Counted from the first letter of the stretch, positions 16,258 through 27,370 are shown. The stretch is 64,000 bases of DNA from Acidipropionibacterium jensenii DSM 20535 (GCF_000425285.1 NZ_AUDD01000006.1:116852-180851); one strand, 5' to 3'. Notes: generated by a model from the sequence alone, not told the origin. Numbers and translations are program-made.

Positions 16258-17391
16258 ATGTTCGTTCTGGTGGTGAGCCGAGGGGCCCCCTCGGACTCGG
16301 ACCCGCTGCGCGGAATCTTCGAGCTCGATCAGGCCAGGGCGTTGCAGGACGCCGGCTGCCGCGTCGTCCTCGCCGCCCTCGACGTGCGATCGGTGCGGCA
16401 CCGTCGTCCGATGGGGGTCCACGTGACCAGCGTCGACGGGATCGACACCGTCCGGCTCGATCTCCCGCTCGGCAGGATGCCGGCCCGACTCGACCACGCC
16501 GCCCACGCCAGAGCGATGAAGCGGCTGTGGACGGCCGTCGTCCAGCGGTTCGGAACCCCCGACGTCGTCCACGCCCACTTCGCCCGCTACGCCGCCGCCC
16601 TGGTGCGGGCCGGTCTGCCGGGCGGGGGAGTGCCGCTGGTGGTCACCGAGCACGACTCCCAGCTGCGTTCCGGAGCCACCAGCCGGTTGCGTGCCGAGGA
16701 CTGCCGGGTGGCCTACGGGGCCGCGGACCGGGTGCTGGCGGTCTCCGGAGCCCTGGCCCGGATCCTGGTCGACGAGTACGCCACCAATGTCGAGGTGGTC
16801 CCCGATGTCGTCGACGTCGACCTGTTCGCCCGGGCCGCAGCCCACCAGCACCGCGACCTCAACACCCTGGTGAGCGTCGGAAGTCTCATCGAGCGCAAGG
16901 GGATGGTCGAGCTGTGCCGCACCGTCATCGCCTCGGCGCAGACCTTCCCCCACCTGAGACTGCGGATCATCGGCGACGGGCCGCTGCACGCCGACCTGCA
17001 GACTCTCCTGGCGGACCAGGACCCCGACCACCGGATCACCCTGCTGGGGCGCACGGACCGGGCCCGGGTGGCCCGGGAGGTGGCCGGCGCCGGAGGATTC
17101 GTGATGTTCTCCCGGTGGGAGACTTTCGGGGTGGCCTATGCCGAGGCGCTGGCCGCCGGCACCCCGGTGCTCGCCACCCCCTGCGGCGGCCCCGAGGGGT
17201 TCATCGGCCCCGACGCCGGGCTGGTCACCCGCGGGTTCGAGGCCGGGGATCTGCGCGCCGGCCTCACCGACTTCGTGGAGCGGCTGGCCGGTTTCGACGC
17301 CGAGCAGATCGCCCGCGGTGCCCGGGACCGGTTCTCCCCCCAGGCGCTGGCCGCCACCCTGCAGCGGATCTACCGGGAACTCATCGGGTAG
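16258..17391 (+). CDS. Glycosyltransferase, GT4 family
   Basis: A 377-residue GT-B fold glycosyltransferase. The N-terminal acceptor half has SRGAPSDSDPLRGIFELDQA and DVVHAHFARYAAALV; the C-terminal donor-binding half has SVGSLIERKGMVELC, LRIIGDGPL and the E-x7-E motif in ETFGVAYAEALAAGTPVLA followed by CGGPEGFI. No signal peptide; members act on nucleotide-sugar donors at the cytoplasmic face of the membrane. Acceptor and sugar cannot be predicted; envelope polysaccharide or glycolipid synthesis is likely. ATG 16258 has GGAGGTGA 5 bases upstream, and the gene follows the RDD gene by 4 bases. A 14-bp palindrome (17396-17409) follows its stop. Confidence 0.9.
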   Translation: MFVLVVSRGAPSDSDPLRGIFELDQARALQDAGCRVVLAALDVRSVRHRRPMGVHVTSVDGIDTVRLDLPLGRMPARLDHAAHARAMKRLWTAVVQRFGTPDVVHAHFARYAAALVRAGLPGGGVPLVVTEHDSQLRSGATSRLRAEDCRVAYGAADRVLAVSGALARILVDEYATNVEVVPDVVDVDLFARAAAHQHRDLNTLVSVGSLIERKGMVELCRTVIASAQTFPHLRLRIIGDGPLHADLQTLLADQDPDHRITLLGRTDRARVAREVAGAGGFVMFSRWETFGVAYAEALAAGTPVLATPCGGPEGFIGPDAGLVTRGFEAGDLRAGLTDFVERLAGFDAEQIARGARDRFSPQALAATLQRIYRELIG

Positions 17392-17517
17392 CGGCCCGGC
17401 CCGGGCCGGCGGCCGGCGACGACCGGTCCCAGGTAGGAACCTCGGTGGCACGCACGCCGCCAGAACCCGGAACCCAGGTCTGACCCGCCGGGGCCCGTGG
17501 CGTGGAAGACTTGAGGG

Positions 17518-18324
17518 GTGCATCTGGCAGTCTGGTTCTCAGCGATCAACACGATGATCGAGCAGCACGCCGGTGAACCCTGGGTGCTGTTGGCACTGTT
17601 CGCCTTCTGCACCATCGACGGATTCTTCCCACCGGTCCCCTCCGAGTCCCTGGTGGTGGGGCTGGCCGCGGTCGGCCAGCCGCCATGGTGGATGCTGCTG
17701 CCGGTGGCGGCCGCGGCTGCGGTCGCCGGAGACAACATCGCCTACTGGGCCGGACGCAAGCTGGGCACCACCCGCGTGATGACGGGAGGTCCCAAGCGCC
17801 AGAAGATGGTCGCCTGGTCCCGACATCAGCTGCGCCGACGCGGCCCGCTGTGCATCCTGGTGGCCCGCTACATCCCGGCGGGCCGGGTGGTCGTCAATGC
17901 GATGGCCGGTGCGACCCGGTTCAGCTACAAGGTCTTCCTCGCCGTGGACATCATCGCCGGGATCGCCTGGGCGGGGTACGCGGTGCTCATCGGCGCCGGC
18001 GCCTCCAGCCTGATCGGCGACAATCATCTGCTGGCGATGGGCATCGGGGTGGTCGGCGCGATCGTCATCGGCGCCATCCTGGACCAGGTCCTCAGGCGCC
18101 TGATGCCGACCCCCGCCCACCTGCACGACGATCTCGACGAGTCGGGCCAGGAGACGGGGTCGGCTGAGGGTGAGGAGACGGTCGGGGTGTCGCGGTCGGC
18201 ACGGGAGTCGGATGCTCCGGCGAGCCCGGCCAGCCCGTCCGAGCAGTCGGCAGGGTCGGTCCGGGGGTCGCAGAGGCAGGAGACGGCCGACGATCCGGTG
18301 GGTCAGGACTCCCCGGTACTGTGA
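17518..18324 (+). CDS. DedA family (SNARE-associated) membrane protein
   Basis: A 268-residue DedA/Tvp38-family protein. Conserved features: FFPPVPSESLVVG in the first re-entrant segment, GDNIAYWAGRKLGTTRV, and the conserved FVARYIPxGR-type block (ILVARYIPAGRVVVNAMAGATRFSY). Four to five membrane segments end near residue 190, and a charged, Ser/Glu-rich tail of about 70 residues follows. The family is implicated in lipid scrambling and undecaprenyl-phosphate recycling, but the role here is not determined. Start GTG 17518. The gene ends 11 bp before the convergent ABC-F gene, with two close copies of CTGTGATCAGG across the junction and no clear terminator. Confidence 0.93.
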   Translation: MHLAVWFSAINTMIEQHAGEPWVLLALFAFCTIDGFFPPVPSESLVVGLAAVGQPPWWMLLPVAAAAAVAGDNIAYWAGRKLGTTRVMTGGPKRQKMVAWSRHQLRRRGPLCILVARYIPAGRVVVNAMAGATRFSYKVFLAVDIIAGIAWAGYAVLIGAGASSLIGDNHLLAMGIGVVGAIVIGAILDQVLRRLMPTPAHLHDDLDESGQETGSAEGEETVGVSRSARESDAPASPASPSEQSAGSVRGSQRQETADDPVGQDSPVL

Positions 18325-18335
18325 TCAGGCTGTGA

Positions 18336-20147
<1,812 letters not shown>

Positions 20148-20153
20148 CAGCTC

Positions 20154-20921
20154 TCAGCGACCCCGCATGGCGCTGCGGGCGCCCTTGGAGGAGGTCGGCA
20201 TCGGGCCCTTGGGCATCGGCAGGCGCGGACGCATGGCGTCCAGGGCGCGCAGTCGGGACTTGATCTCGGCGATCTGGGCGGCGTTGAGGGTCTTCGGCAG
20301 CTTGCGGATCTTGGTGCTGAGCTGCTCGAGGGGGACCTGGTCCTTGCCCTCGCCCATCACGAAGGTGATCACCGGGACGCCGAAGGCGACCTGCTCGTGG
20401 CGGTGCTTCTCCGAGGCGAGCAGCTGGCGGACGCCGTTGCCGGAGCCCTCGGCGACCAGGACCAGTCCGCCGGGGCCCAGGGCGCGGTGGATGACGTCCT
20501 GGTGGCGGTTGACGGCGATCACCGGGGTGGCCGACCAGGTCTTCTTGTCCAGCTGGGACAGCGCGACCTCGGCGGATCCGGGCTGACCCTTGAACCGCGC
20601 GTACATCGAACGGCGGGCACGGCGGCTGAACAGCCACATCGCGCCGGCGGCACCGGCGAAGATGCCGACAATCAGGTAGATCCACCACGGCTTGACGAAC
20701 AGGCCGATCACCACGAAGACGATCAGCGGGACCAGGAAGCCGCCGAGGGACCACCACAGGACGGCCGGATCGGTGGTCCGGGTCATCTTGTAGGTCTCGA
20801 CGAGCTGCTTCCAGGTGCCCCAGTCCCTGGGGTTGTCGGAGTTCTTGCGACGCTCCTTTGCGGCCTTGGCCTCGGCCTTCTGCTTGGCAGCGAGCTCCTT
20901 GGCGGCCTGGCTCTTCGGCAT
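20154..20921 (-). CDS. DUF4191 domain membrane protein
   Basis: A 255-residue protein with a Lys/Ala-rich N-terminus (KELAAKQKAEAKAAKERRK), two adjacent membrane helices near residues 57-105 (LGGFLVPLIVFVVIGLF and IYLIVGIFAGAAGAMWLF), then a cytoplasmic basic domain (RRARRSMYARFKGQPGSAEVAL, WSATPVIAVNRHQDVIHRALGPGG). This pattern corresponds to DUF4191, normally encoded directly downstream of lipA in actinobacteria, as here. ATG 20921 with GGGAG 8 bases upstream. Function unknown; the fixed linkage to lipoate genes could be positional only. Confidence 0.9.
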   Translation of the reverse strand: MPKSQAAKELAAKQKAEAKAAKERRKNSDNPRDWGTWKQLVETYKMTRTTDPAVLWWSLGGFLVPLIVFVVIGLFVKPWWIYLIVGIFAGAAGAMWLFSRRARRSMYARFKGQPGSAEVALSQLDKKTWSATPVIAVNRHQDVIHRALGPGGLVLVAEGSGNGVRQLLASEKHRHEQVAFGVPVITFVMGEGKDQVPLEQLSTKIRKLPKTLNAAQIAEIKSRLRALDAMRPRLPMPKGPMPTSSKGARSAMRGR

Positions 20922-21032
20922 TGTGACGACTCCCGTGCGGTTCAACGTGCTGGATCCGACCGTGCACCGGGCACGATCACAAGCGGTGACCCAGTCTACC
21001 TGCACCTGCGGCCGTCGACGAACGGCCGGTGG

Positions 21033-21086
21033 CCGGTCGGGACCTGGCGGCGAAGGGGGCCGGTCAGGACCTGGCGGCGAAGGGGG
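21033..21086. repeat. 27-bp tandem duplication at the lipA 3' end
   Basis: Two 27-bp copies (21033-21059 and 21060-21086) differing at one base, followed by a partial third copy. The lipA stop codon at 21064-21066 lies in the second copy, so the unit encodes the last residues of LipA (PFAARS) and its first untranslated bases. The single difference turns TCG into TCA, which creates the stop. Confidence 0.85.
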
Positions 21087-22056
21087 CCGGTCCCGAACCG
21101 TCCCGGTAGCCGGTGACGATGGTCACCGGGGTCTCGCCGCGGGCGGCCATCGCCTGTCGGTAGAGGCGCCCGGCCCGGTAGGAGGAGCGCACCAGGGGTC
21201 CGCTCATGACGCCGACGAAACCGATCTCCTCGGCCTCCTCCGCCAGCTCGTCGAACTCCTGGGGGGTGACCCACCGGTCGATCGGGTGCAGGTGGGCGTT
21301 GGGACGCAGGTACTGGGTGATGGTGAGCAGGTCGGTGTGGGCCTCGTGCAGGGCCCTCATCGCCTCGGAGATCTCCTCGCGGGTCTCTCCCATCCCGAGG
21401 ATGAGGTTGGACTTGGTGACCATGCCGTGCTCGTGGGCCCGGGTCAGCACGTCGAGGGACCGCTGGTAGCGGAAGGCCGGGCGGATCCGCTTGAACAGCC
21501 GGGGGACCGTCTCCAGGTTGTGGCCGAAGACCTCGGGGCCGGCCTCGAAGACCTGGTCGAGCAGTTCGGGGCGGCCCGAGAAGTCCTGGGCGAGCATCTC
21601 GACGCCGACTCCCGGGTTGAGGGAGTGGACCTGGCGGACCGTCTCGGCGCACAGCCAGGCTCCCTCGTCGGGCAGGTCGTCGCGGCAGACACTGGTGATG
21701 GTGGCGTAGCGCAGACCCATCTGGCGCACCGACTCGGCGACTCGGCGGGGCTCGTCGGTGTCGTACCCGTCGGGCTTCTCGGAGGCGATCTGGCAGAAGT
21801 CGCAGCGCCGGGTGCACTTGTCCCCGCCGATCAGGAAGGTGGCCTCGCGGTCCTCCCAGCACTCGAAGATGTTGGGGCAGCCGGCCTCCTGACAGACCGT
21901 GTGCAGGTCCGTGTCGTGCATCCGTCGGCGCATGTCCCGGTACTCGGGGCCCATGGTGGCCTTGGTACGGATCCACCGGGGCTTGTTCTCGATCGGGGTC
22001 TGTGCATTCCTCACCTCGACGCGCAGAAGGCGACGTCCATCAGCTTCGACACTCAT
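21064..22056 (-). CDS. lipA: Lipoyl synthase
   Basis: A 330-residue radical-SAM enzyme that inserts two sulfurs into octanoylated lipoyl domains. Both iron-sulfur clusters are accounted for: the auxiliary cluster cysteines C55, C60 and C66 ([12 protein letters not shown]) and the SAM cluster C81-x3-C85-x2-C88 (CTRRCDFC). Other family blocks: [31 protein letters not shown] and [16 protein letters not shown], with a C-terminal [13 protein letters not shown] 22056 was chosen from family length. It works downstream of LipB (26555-27370) and upstream of the SucB lipoyl domain (27468-28850). The C-terminus is encoded by a tandem duplication. Confidence 0.97.
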   Translation of the reverse strand: MSVEADGRRLLRVEVRNAQTPIENKPRWIRTKATMGPEYRDMRRRMHDTDLHTVCQEAGCPNIFECWEDREATFLIGGDKCTRRCDFCQIASEKPDGYDTDEPRRVAESVRQMGLRYATITSVCRDDLPDEGAWLCAETVRQVHSLNPGVGVEMLAQDFSGRPELLDQVFEAGPEVFGHNLETVPRLFKRIRPAFRYQRSLDVLTRAHEHGMVTKSNLILGMGETREEISEAMRALHEAHTDLLTITQYLRPNAHLHPIDRWVTPQEFDELAEEAEEIGFVGVMSGPLVRSSYRAGRLYRQAMAARGETPVTIVTGYRDGSGPAPFAARS

Positions 22057-22087
22057 GACCGTGAGTCTATCGGGGGGGTGGACAGAA

Positions 22088-22191
22088 CTGGTCGCCACGA
22101 GGGGTGGCGAGCGCAGCGAGCGTGGTGGCCGGCGCGGCGGACCGGGGATGCGGGGACTGGTCGCCACGAGGGGTGGCGAGCGCAGCGAGCG
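22088..22191. repeat. Duplicated 35-bp intergenic element
   Basis: Identical 35-bp copies at 22088-22122 and 22157-22191, 69 bp apart, starting CTGGTCGCCACGAGGGG. Each contains the quasi-palindrome GCGAGCGCAGCGAGC. They occupy the lipA-copA intergenic space, just beyond the copA terminator hairpin. The sequence looks like a dispersed actinobacterial extragenic repeat, which cannot be tested within one window. Confidence 0.8.
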
Positions 22192-22213
22192 AAGGGGGGT
22201 CGTCCCCCCTTTT
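22192..22213 (-). terminator. Terminator hairpin after copA
   Basis: Stem AAGGGGGG/CCCCCCTT with loop TCGT, 3 bp beyond the copA stop. A TTTT run is on the plus-strand side, so the classic form points rightward; for copA (leftward) it works as a hairpin without a U-tract. Confidence 0.6.
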
Positions 22214-22215
22214 GA

Positions 22216-24429
22216 CTATTCGAACGACTTGAGTCGCAGCGAGTTGGTGACCACCAGCAGGCTCGACAGGCTCATCGCCAGCCCGGAGATCAACGGGTTC
22301 AACAGTCCGGCGGCGGCGATCGGGATGGCGGCGATGTTGTAGACGAAGGCCCACACCAGGTTGCCGCGGATGGTGCGCAGGGTCTTGCGGGCCAGTCGGA
22401 TGGCGTCGGGGACGACTCCCAGGTGGCGTCGCACGCAGATGATGTCGGCGCTGCGCATCGCGATGTCGGTTCCGGTGACCATCGCCAGGCCCAGATCGGC
22501 GCTGGCCAGGGCGGCGGCGTCGTTGATCCCGTCGCCGACCATCGCGACCCGGTGACCCTGCTCCCGAAGTCTCTCGATGACGGCCGCCTTCTCGGTGGGA
22601 ATCACCTCGGCGAGCACCTCGTCGCAGCCCAGTGCGCGGCCCGCCCGGTCGCCGGCCGCCCGGGTGTCGCCGGTCAGCAGCACGGTGCGAAGGCCCATCC
22701 TGTGCAGCTCGGCGACCACCTCGGGGCCCTCCGGCCTGAGGGTGTCGGCCAGCGCCATCACCGCGACCACCCGCTGGTCGATCCCGATCGCCACCGGGGT
22801 GGCCCCGTGGGACACCGCGGTCTGCAGGGCGTCGGAGGCGCCGGCCGGTGTCTCCAGCCCGTTCTCGGTGATCATGGCCGGGTTGCCCAGGATCACCCGG
22901 TGGCCCTCCACGGTGCCGCGCAGTCCGCGCCCGGCCACCGTCTCCAGATCCGTGCAGGAGGGCGGCCGGTCGGTCACCCCACGGTCGCGGGCCGCGGCCA
23001 GCACGGCGCCGGCGATCGGGTGCGTGGAACCGGCCTCCAGGGCCGCGGCCAGGCGCATCGCCTGGTCGAGATCGACGGCGGGACCGGCGGCGGTCAGCGA
23101 GGTCACCGTCATGGTGCCGGTCGTGACGGTTCCGGTCTTGTCCAGGACGACGGTGTCGATCCGGCCGGAGGCCTCCAGGGCGTCGGGTCCCTTGATGAGG
23201 ATGCCGAGCTGGCCGCCCCGGCCCACCCCGACCATCAGGGCGGTGGGGGTGGCCAGACCCAGGGCGCAGGGGCAGGCGATGATGAGCACCGACAGCCCCG
23301 CCGACATCGCGTGCCGCAGTCCGCCGCCGGTCAGCCACCAGGCGCCGAAGGTGACGACGACCACGCCGAGGACCACCGGCACGAAGACCTGGACGACCCG
23401 GTCGACGAGCTTCTGGACGTTGGCCTTGCGGGCCTGGGCCTGCTCGGCCATCGTCGCCATCTGGGACAGCTGGGAGTGGGACCCGACGGCGGTGGCGCGG
23501 ATCACGATGCGGCCGGTGAGGCTGACGGTGCCGCCGAGGACCGCGGTCCCGCGGGTCGCCTCGACCGGCATCGCCTCACCGGTCATCATCGCGGTGTCGA
23601 TCCCCGAGGAGCCCTCGACGACCTCGCCGTCGGCAGCGACGGTCTCCCCGGCCAGGGTGACGAAGAGGTCGCCGCGGTGCAGATCGGAGATCGGCACGAC
23701 GGTCTCGACGCCGTCGACGAGGAGCCGGGCCCGGGTGGCCGCCAGCCGGCCCAGGGCGGTGAGCACGGAGCGGGCCGACCGTTTCGCCCGGGCCTCGAAG
23801 TAGCGGCCGGCCAGCAGGAAGCAGGTGACCCCGGCGGCGACGTCCAGGTAGAGGGTGTCCGCCCCGGCCGGGGTGATCCCGTAGCCCAGCCAGTAGCCCT
23901 CGTGGTCGGAGGCGCCGATGGCGATCGAGACCACCGACCAGGTGAAGGAGGACAGCACCCCCAGGGAGACCAGGGTGTCCATCGAGGTGGTTCCGTGGCG
24001 CAGGTTCGACCACATCGCCCGGTGGAACGGTCCGGCGCACCAGACCACTACCGGCAGGGCCAACGCCACCAGCAGCCAGTCCCAGCCGGGGAACCGCAGC
24101 TGGGGGGCCAGGGCGAGCACCAGGCCGATGTCCATCAGGGGCATGGTGAGCAGCACCGCGACCACCAGACGCCGGCGCAGCGCGGTGATCCGGCGGGTGG
24201 TCTGGATGACCGGGTCGACCTGGCCGACCGGGGCCGCGCTGTAACCGGCCCGCTCCACGGCGGTGACCGCCGTGGCCAGGTCGAGGCCGGTCACCACGGC
24301 CTGCTCGGTGGCGTAGTTCACACTGGCCCGGACGCCGTCGATCCGCGACAGCCTCTTCTCGATCTGGGTGGCGCAGGCCGAGCAGGTCATCCCGCCGATC
24401 TGGAGTTGCAGAGCCTCCGTCGAGGTCAT
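22216..24429 (-). CDS. copA: Copper-translocating P1B-type ATPase
   Basis: A 737-residue heavy-metal ATPase. An N-terminal HMA domain has GGMTCSACA (C16, C19). After eight predicted membrane helices come the metal-site motif CPC in IIACPCALGLATPTAL, the phosphorylation site DKTGTVTTG, the actuator MTGEAMPVE, HP in STHPIAG and the hinge VAMVGDGINDAAAL, all indicating Cu(I) transport. Membrane protein; by family it either exports copper or supplies it to oxidases. It overlaps the CopD-CtaG gene by ATGA, and this pairing with an oxidase assembly protein favours a role linked to cytochrome oxidase copper or copper homeostasis. ATG 24429. A hairpin follows the stop. Confidence 0.95.
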   Translation of the reverse strand: MTSTEALQLQIGGMTCSACATQIEKRLSRIDGVRASVNYATEQAVVTGLDLATAVTAVERAGYSAAPVGQVDPVIQTTRRITALRRRLVVAVLLTMPLMDIGLVLALAPQLRFPGWDWLLVALALPVVVWCAGPFHRAMWSNLRHGTTSMDTLVSLGVLSSFTWSVVSIAIGASDHEGYWLGYGITPAGADTLYLDVAAGVTCFLLAGRYFEARAKRSARSVLTALGRLAATRARLLVDGVETVVPISDLHRGDLFVTLAGETVAADGEVVEGSSGIDTAMMTGEAMPVEATRGTAVLGGTVSLTGRIVIRATAVGSHSQLSQMATMAEQAQARKANVQKLVDRVVQVFVPVVLGVVVVTFGAWWLTGGGLRHAMSAGLSVLIIACPCALGLATPTALMVGVGRGGQLGILIKGPDALEASGRIDTVVLDKTGTVTTGTMTVTSLTAAGPAVDLDQAMRLAAALEAGSTHPIAGAVLAAARDRGVTDRPPSCTDLETVAGRGLRGTVEGHRVILGNPAMITENGLETPAGASDALQTAVSHGATPVAIGIDQRVVAVMALADTLRPEGPEVVAELHRMGLRTVLLTGDTRAAGDRAGRALGCDEVLAEVIPTEKAAVIERLREQGHRVAMVGDGINDAAALASADLGLAMVTGTDIAMRSADIICVRRHLGVVPDAIRLARKTLRTIRGNLVWAFVYNIAAIPIAAAGLLNPLISGLAMSLSSLLVVTNSLRLKSFE

Positions 24430-26504
24430 CGACGGTGCCTGTTCTGCTCGCGGATCCGCTCGATCCGCTCCTCGTTGGCGCGGGCGGCGTCCTCGCCGGC
24501 CATCTGCGCCAGCATGTCGTTGTAGGCGCTCAGGGAGGCCTCCAGGCCGCCCTCGTCCTCGGCGGCGTCGATCCGGTGCTGGTCCCGCCTGTCGGCGAGG
24601 AACCACTGCACGCACAGCGCGATGAGGACGACGCCCATCGGCGGCTCCCCGGTGGCCCAGGTGATCTGGCCGCCCAGGTTCTGGTTGGCGGCCAGATCGC
24701 CCACCCACGGCACCGACAGGGTCCGGTAGTAGTCGGCGCCGATGATCTGGCTGGCGCCCATCACGATGACGGCGAAGAACGAGTGGAAGGGCATAGCGGT
24801 GATGATGAATCCCAGCCGGCCGATGTGGGGCAGCGAGGCCGGCAGCTCGTCGAGCCCGATGACGTACTGGAAGAGCAGCAGTCCGGCGGCCAGGAAGTGC
24901 AGCAGCATCCACTGGTGGCCCCAGTGGTAGCGCATCAGCAGGCCGAACACCGGGGTGAAGTAGACCGCGTAGAAGCTGGCGATGAACACCGCCCATCCGG
25001 TGAAGGGTCCGAACAGGATCCGGGTCGGACGCCAGTGCAGCAGACTCTCCAGGCACTCGCGGGGGCCCATCAGGCCGGTCCCCGGCGTCCCTGACGCCTC
25101 CGGTCCTGCCTGCGCCTCCGGGCCCGCCGGCGTCTGCTGCGTCGTCGGATCGGTTGCATCCAACCCTGCGGGCACCGGGTGGGAGGTCAGCACCTCTCGC
25201 AGCAGGGTGATCGGCGCCCCCATCACCAGCAGGGCCGGCACCAGCATGTTGAACATCATGTGGACCAACATGTGCCAGCTGAAGGTGATCGAGGAGTACT
25301 GCCACAGTCCGGCGCTGGCCAGGTAGCCGACCACCGCCCAGCCGGCCACCCAGCCGGCGATCCGGCCGGGGAACCAGCTGCCACCCAGCCGGCGCACCCG
25401 GCGGACCGCCAGCAGGTAGCCGGCGATCCCGAACAGGGCCAGGAACAGCATCAGCAGGTTCGGGCGTCCCGGCAGCATCAGGGAACCGACGGTGGGCGGG
25501 CCGGGCAGCGGGTAGCCGAGGTAGTTCACCACGGTGGTCTGGGGCACCAAGTAGCGCGGCGGGATGAGCTGTGAGGAGGATCCGGTGACCACCAGGACGA
25601 CGGCCACCAGGATCCCCATCGTCCGGGTCCGGGTGCGCCACCCGGTGCACGCCATCGCCAGCCACAGCGTCACCGCGACCAGCAGCACCAGACGGACGAT
25701 GCCCCACCGGGAGGAGGTCACGGCGGTGCCCGCCAGGCCCTGCCAGGTGACCACCAGCTGTCCCGCCAGCGCGACCCCCAGACACACCACCATGGGTGCC
25801 CGGACGCGCGCCAGCCGGGCCGCCGAGCCGGCCGGGTGGCCGAGCAGGCAGGCGAGGCAGGATGCCGAGGCGATCACCATCGCCACCGCGGAGACGGCCC
25901 CGGCATCGGTGGAGAAGTCGTGGTTCAGGCCCACCGACACCGATCCGGTGACCGTCACCGGCAGCGCGGAGGCGATCACCGCCAGGGCGGTCAGCAGCAG
26001 CCCGCCCGCGGTGCGGCACAGCAGGCAGACCAGGGAGGTCACCAGGCCCACCACCGCCATCACGAACCAGGCCATCACCGAGGGGGTCGAGGTGAGATGG
26101 GTGGGCAGGTCGCCCAGGACGGTGGCGGTCGGAAGCCCGGAGGAGTCGGCCGCCTCCAGAGGCACCATCAGCAGGGCCGCGATGGTCCATGCCTGGCTGC
26201 ACCGCCAGGCCGCGCGCCCGACCCGTCGCCGCGGGTCGTCGGGGGACCGCTGAGGGCCCAGGACGGTGGCGAGCAGCAGCTGGGCCAGGGTGAGGATCAT
26301 CGCCGTCCATGCCGCGGTGGCGACCATGGTGTGCAGCACGGAGGTGGCCAGATCGGGGTTCTCACGGCCCAGCAGTCGCGGCTCCAGCCGCCTCAGGGAC
26401 CCGATCAGACCGGATGCCACCGCCATCGCCACGACGACCGGGGCGAGCCACAGGCGCCTCGGCGCCACCCGCCCGTCGGGAGCGGGAACACCCTCAGAGG
26501 CCAC
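24426..26504 (-). CDS. CopD-CtaG fusion: copper resistance/cytochrome oxidase assembly membrane protein
   Basis: A 692-residue protein with about 16 membrane helices in two modules. The N-terminal ~330 residues resemble CopD (copper uptake/resistance; SVLHTMVATAAWTAMI). The C-terminal half is a CtaG/caa3-assembly module with ligand-like histidines: SITFSWHMLVHMMFNM, YHWGHQWMLLHFLAAG and AMPFHSFFAVI. Such fusions are common in actinobacteria. GTG 26504 was chosen because GAGGAG lies 6 bases upstream; an ATG at 26538 has poorer spacing. Translationally coupled to copA and 50 bp from the lipB stop. The likely role is copper delivery to the aa3 oxidase encoded at 33272-36278; this is an inference. 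Confidence 0.88.
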   Translation of the reverse strand: MASEGVPAPDGRVAPRRLWLAPVVVAMAVASGLIGSLRRLEPRLLGRENPDLATSVLHTMVATAAWTAMILTLAQLLLATVLGPQRSPDDPRRRVGRAAWRCSQAWTIAALLMVPLEAADSSGLPTATVLGDLPTHLTSTPSVMAWFVMAVVGLVTSLVCLLCRTAGGLLLTALAVIASALPVTVTGSVSVGLNHDFSTDAGAVSAVAMVIASASCLACLLGHPAGSAARLARVRAPMVVCLGVALAGQLVVTWQGLAGTAVTSSRWGIVRLVLLVAVTLWLAMACTGWRTRTRTMGILVAVVLVVTGSSSQLIPPRYLVPQTTVVNYLGYPLPGPPTVGSLMLPGRPNLLMLFLALFGIAGYLLAVRRVRRLGGSWFPGRIAGWVAGWAVVGYLASAGLWQYSSITFSWHMLVHMMFNMLVPALLVMGAPITLLREVLTSHPVPAGLDATDPTTQQTPAGPEAQAGPEASGTPGTGLMGPRECLESLLHWRPTRILFGPFTGWAVFIASFYAVYFTPVFGLLMRYHWGHQWMLLHFLAAGLLLFQYVIGLDELPASLPHIGRLGFIITAMPFHSFFAVIVMGASQIIGADYYRTLSVPWVGDLAANQNLGGQITWATGEPPMGVVLIALCVQWFLADRRDQHRIDAAEDEGGLEASLSAYNDMLAQMAGEDAARANEERIERIREQNRHRR

Positions 26505-26554
26505 AACGTCTCCTCGATCTGCTGAACTGGACCTCATCGAACTGTACGTCGCCC

Positions 26555-27370
26555 TCAGTCGATCGGATGGAGGAAGGCCGGATGGGAGCGCCGGGGGATG
26601 TCGGGGCTCATCCGGTAGGGGCGGAAGGCCATCATCTCGGTGAGGATCGGCTCCAGACTCCGGGCGACCTCCACCAGACCGGGGATGCGGGCCTCGGGTC
26701 CGTGGACCCGGCGCAACTCCCTGGCCATCGTGGTGACATCGGCGTCGGCGATCCCGCACGGGATGATGTTGTCGAACCCGGTGGTCTGCGGGTCGATGTT
26801 GAGGGCGAACCCGTGCATCGCGGTCTGCCTGGAGACCCGGATCCCGATGGCGCAGATTTTGCGTTCGGGCCCGGTCCCGTCGGAGGGGAACCACACGCCG
26901 GTGCGTCCGGGGACCCGCCCGGCCTGGAGGTCGTAGCCGGCCAGCAGCCGGATGATGGACTCCTCGACCCGGCGGACGTAGTCGACGACGCCGATCCCGC
27001 GCTGGAGGAAGACGATCGGGTAGCCGACCAGCTGGCCCGGCCCGTGCCAGGTGATCTCCCCGCCCCGGTCGACCGGCACCACCGGCGTGCCGTCGAAGGG
27101 ATAGGCCTGCGGACGGGTGCGCCGACCGGCGGTGTACACCGGGTCGTGCTCCACGTAGATCACCGTGTCGGGGATCTCATGGGCCGACACCCGGGCGTGC
27201 ACCCGGCGCTGGTGGTCCCAGCACCAGCGGTACTCGGTGCGGACCGGCGGGACCTCGGTGATGCCCAGGTACTCGAACTCCAGACCCTCGGGATGGGGCA
27301 CCCAGCCCTTCGGCGAGACGCCGCCGTGGACCTGCGGAGTCTGTGGTTGTGAGGTCGCCTGTTGTGTCAC
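26555..27370 (-). CDS. lipB: Octanoyl-[ACP]-protein N-octanoyltransferase
   Basis: A 271-residue LipB that moves octanoate from acyl carrier protein to lipoyl-domain lysines. Catalytic residues are present: Lys171 (GPERKICAIGIR) and Cys205 (NIIPCGIADADVTTM), along with RGGEITWHGPGQLVGYP and YTAGRR. The N-terminal ~30 residues are an extension. GTG 27370 has no Shine-Dalgarno, but a TATATG hexamer ends 8 bases upstream, so the mRNA may be leaderless. It lies between copper genes and sucB; with lipA it completes endogenous lipoate synthesis. Arg and Lys context around the active site is canonical, with no sign of decay. Confidence 0.96.
   Translation of the reverse strand: MTQQATSQPQTPQVHGGVSPKGWVPHPEGLEFEYLGITEVPPVRTEYRWCWDHQRRVHARVSAHEIPDTVIYVEHDPVYTAGRRTRPQAYPFDGTPVVPVDRGGEITWHGPGQLVGYPIVFLQRGIGVVDYVRRVEESIIRLLAGYDLQAGRVPGRTGVWFPSDGTGPERKICAIGIRVSRQTAMHGFALNIDPQTTGFDNIIPCGIADADVTTMARELRRVHGPEARIPGLVEVARSLEPILTEMMAFRPYRMSPDIPRRSHPAFLHPID

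Noticed and set aside
17396..17409. 14-bp palindrome after the glycosyltransferase gene as terminator
   Set aside because: It is loopless and composed only of G and C in a region of similar sequence; chance is likely and no T-run follows.
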